A program made the translations under genes and the position numbers. DNA of 24,444 nt from Tubiluchus corallicola. Taxonomy: Eukaryota; Priapulida; Priapulimorpha; Priapulimorphida; Tubiluchidae. The stretch covers positions 1 through 24,444 of the forward strand of contig JAQGDQ010001815.1 in NCBI GenBank assembly GCA_030141605.1, written 5' to 3'. Shown here piece by piece: positions 23,928 through 24,444 of the stretch (position 1 is its first letter; the number at the start of each line of letters is the position of its first letter). The notes under the pieces are model-generated. The model made no database searches. It was given only the letters and a program-made list of their open reading frames with translations, and had not been told where the DNA came from.

Positions 23928-24444
23928 ACACATTAAATACACATTAACTTACATTAAATACACATTAACTTACGTTAAATACACATTAGCTTACATTAAA
24001 TACACATTAACTTACATTAAATACCCATTGACTTACGCTAAATACACATTGACTTATGCTAAATACACATAAACTTACATTAAATAAACATTAACTTACA
24101 TTAAATACACATTAGCTTACATTAAATACATAATAACTTACATTAAATACACATTAACTTACATTAAATACACACTAACTTACATTAAATACACACTAAC
24201 TTCCATTAAATACACATTAACTTACATTAAATACACACTAACTTACATTAAATACACATTAACTTAGATTAAATACACATTAACTTACATTAAATACACA
24301 CTAACTTACATTAAATACACACTAACTTAGATTAAATACACACTAACTTAGATTAAATACACATTAACTTACATTAAATACACACTAACTTACATTAAAT
24401 ACACATTAACTTAGATTAAATACACACTAACTTAGGTTAAATAC
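23928..24444 (-). repeat. 21-bp minisatellite, right array in opposite orientation
   Basis: At least 24 copies of the reverse complement of the 22116-22282 unit (ATTAAATACACATTAACTTA and variants), running off the end of the window. Together the two arrays form a very long inverted repeat around a 1.65-kb segment holding the last two PRKDC exons. Confidence 0.97.

Overview
This is animal nuclear DNA: AT-rich, with no operons, and crossed by a gene of many small exons split by GT-AG introns of about 0.1-1.6 kb. The gene is the C-terminal third of the DNA-dependent protein kinase catalytic subunit (DNA-PKcs, PRKDC), the Ku-recruited PIKK kinase of non-homologous end joining. The protein is clearly DNA-PKcs, but it differs enough from vertebrate versions, and the mobile elements are of such a kind, that an invertebrate is the likely source. 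I cannot name the phylum.

Layout. 1-1178: a pogo/Tigger-like transposon end, then intron or upstream sequence. 1179-20942 (+): 25 consecutive exons whose phases all join, covering the end of the region before FAT, the FAT domain, and the PI3K-like kinase domain with intact nucleotide-binding and catalytic motifs. The introns hold pogo/Tigger-like miniature elements (7381-8281, 17105-17616), another terminal-inverted-repeat element (10880-11396), a decayed non-LTR retrotransposon 3' end (14640-15300), a GA tract and several small palindromes. Two tandem arrays (1305-1698 and 13401-13664) each begin inside an exon and copy its 5' splice site many times over.

20943-24444 is the most striking part. 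The last two exons of the same gene, carrying the conserved NWYP segment and the FATC domain with its stop codon, are present and intact but lie on the MINUS strand (23717-23627, then 22833-22629), with a minus-strand AATAAA beyond them. The segment holding them is bracketed by two arrays of the same 21-bp minisatellite in opposite orientation (22116-22282 and 23928-24444+). Exon 25 ends in exactly the phase needed to join the inverted exon 26, and exon 26 in the phase needed for exon 27. The simplest reading is that the 3' end of the gene has been flipped between inverted minisatellites, either in the real genome (recent or polymorphic inversion) or by an assembly error. As given, plus-strand transcription cannot reach the FATC exon, so the kinase would be truncated unless the segment flips back or the exons are joined in trans.

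I found no convincing second protein-coding gene, tRNA, rRNA or CRISPR array.
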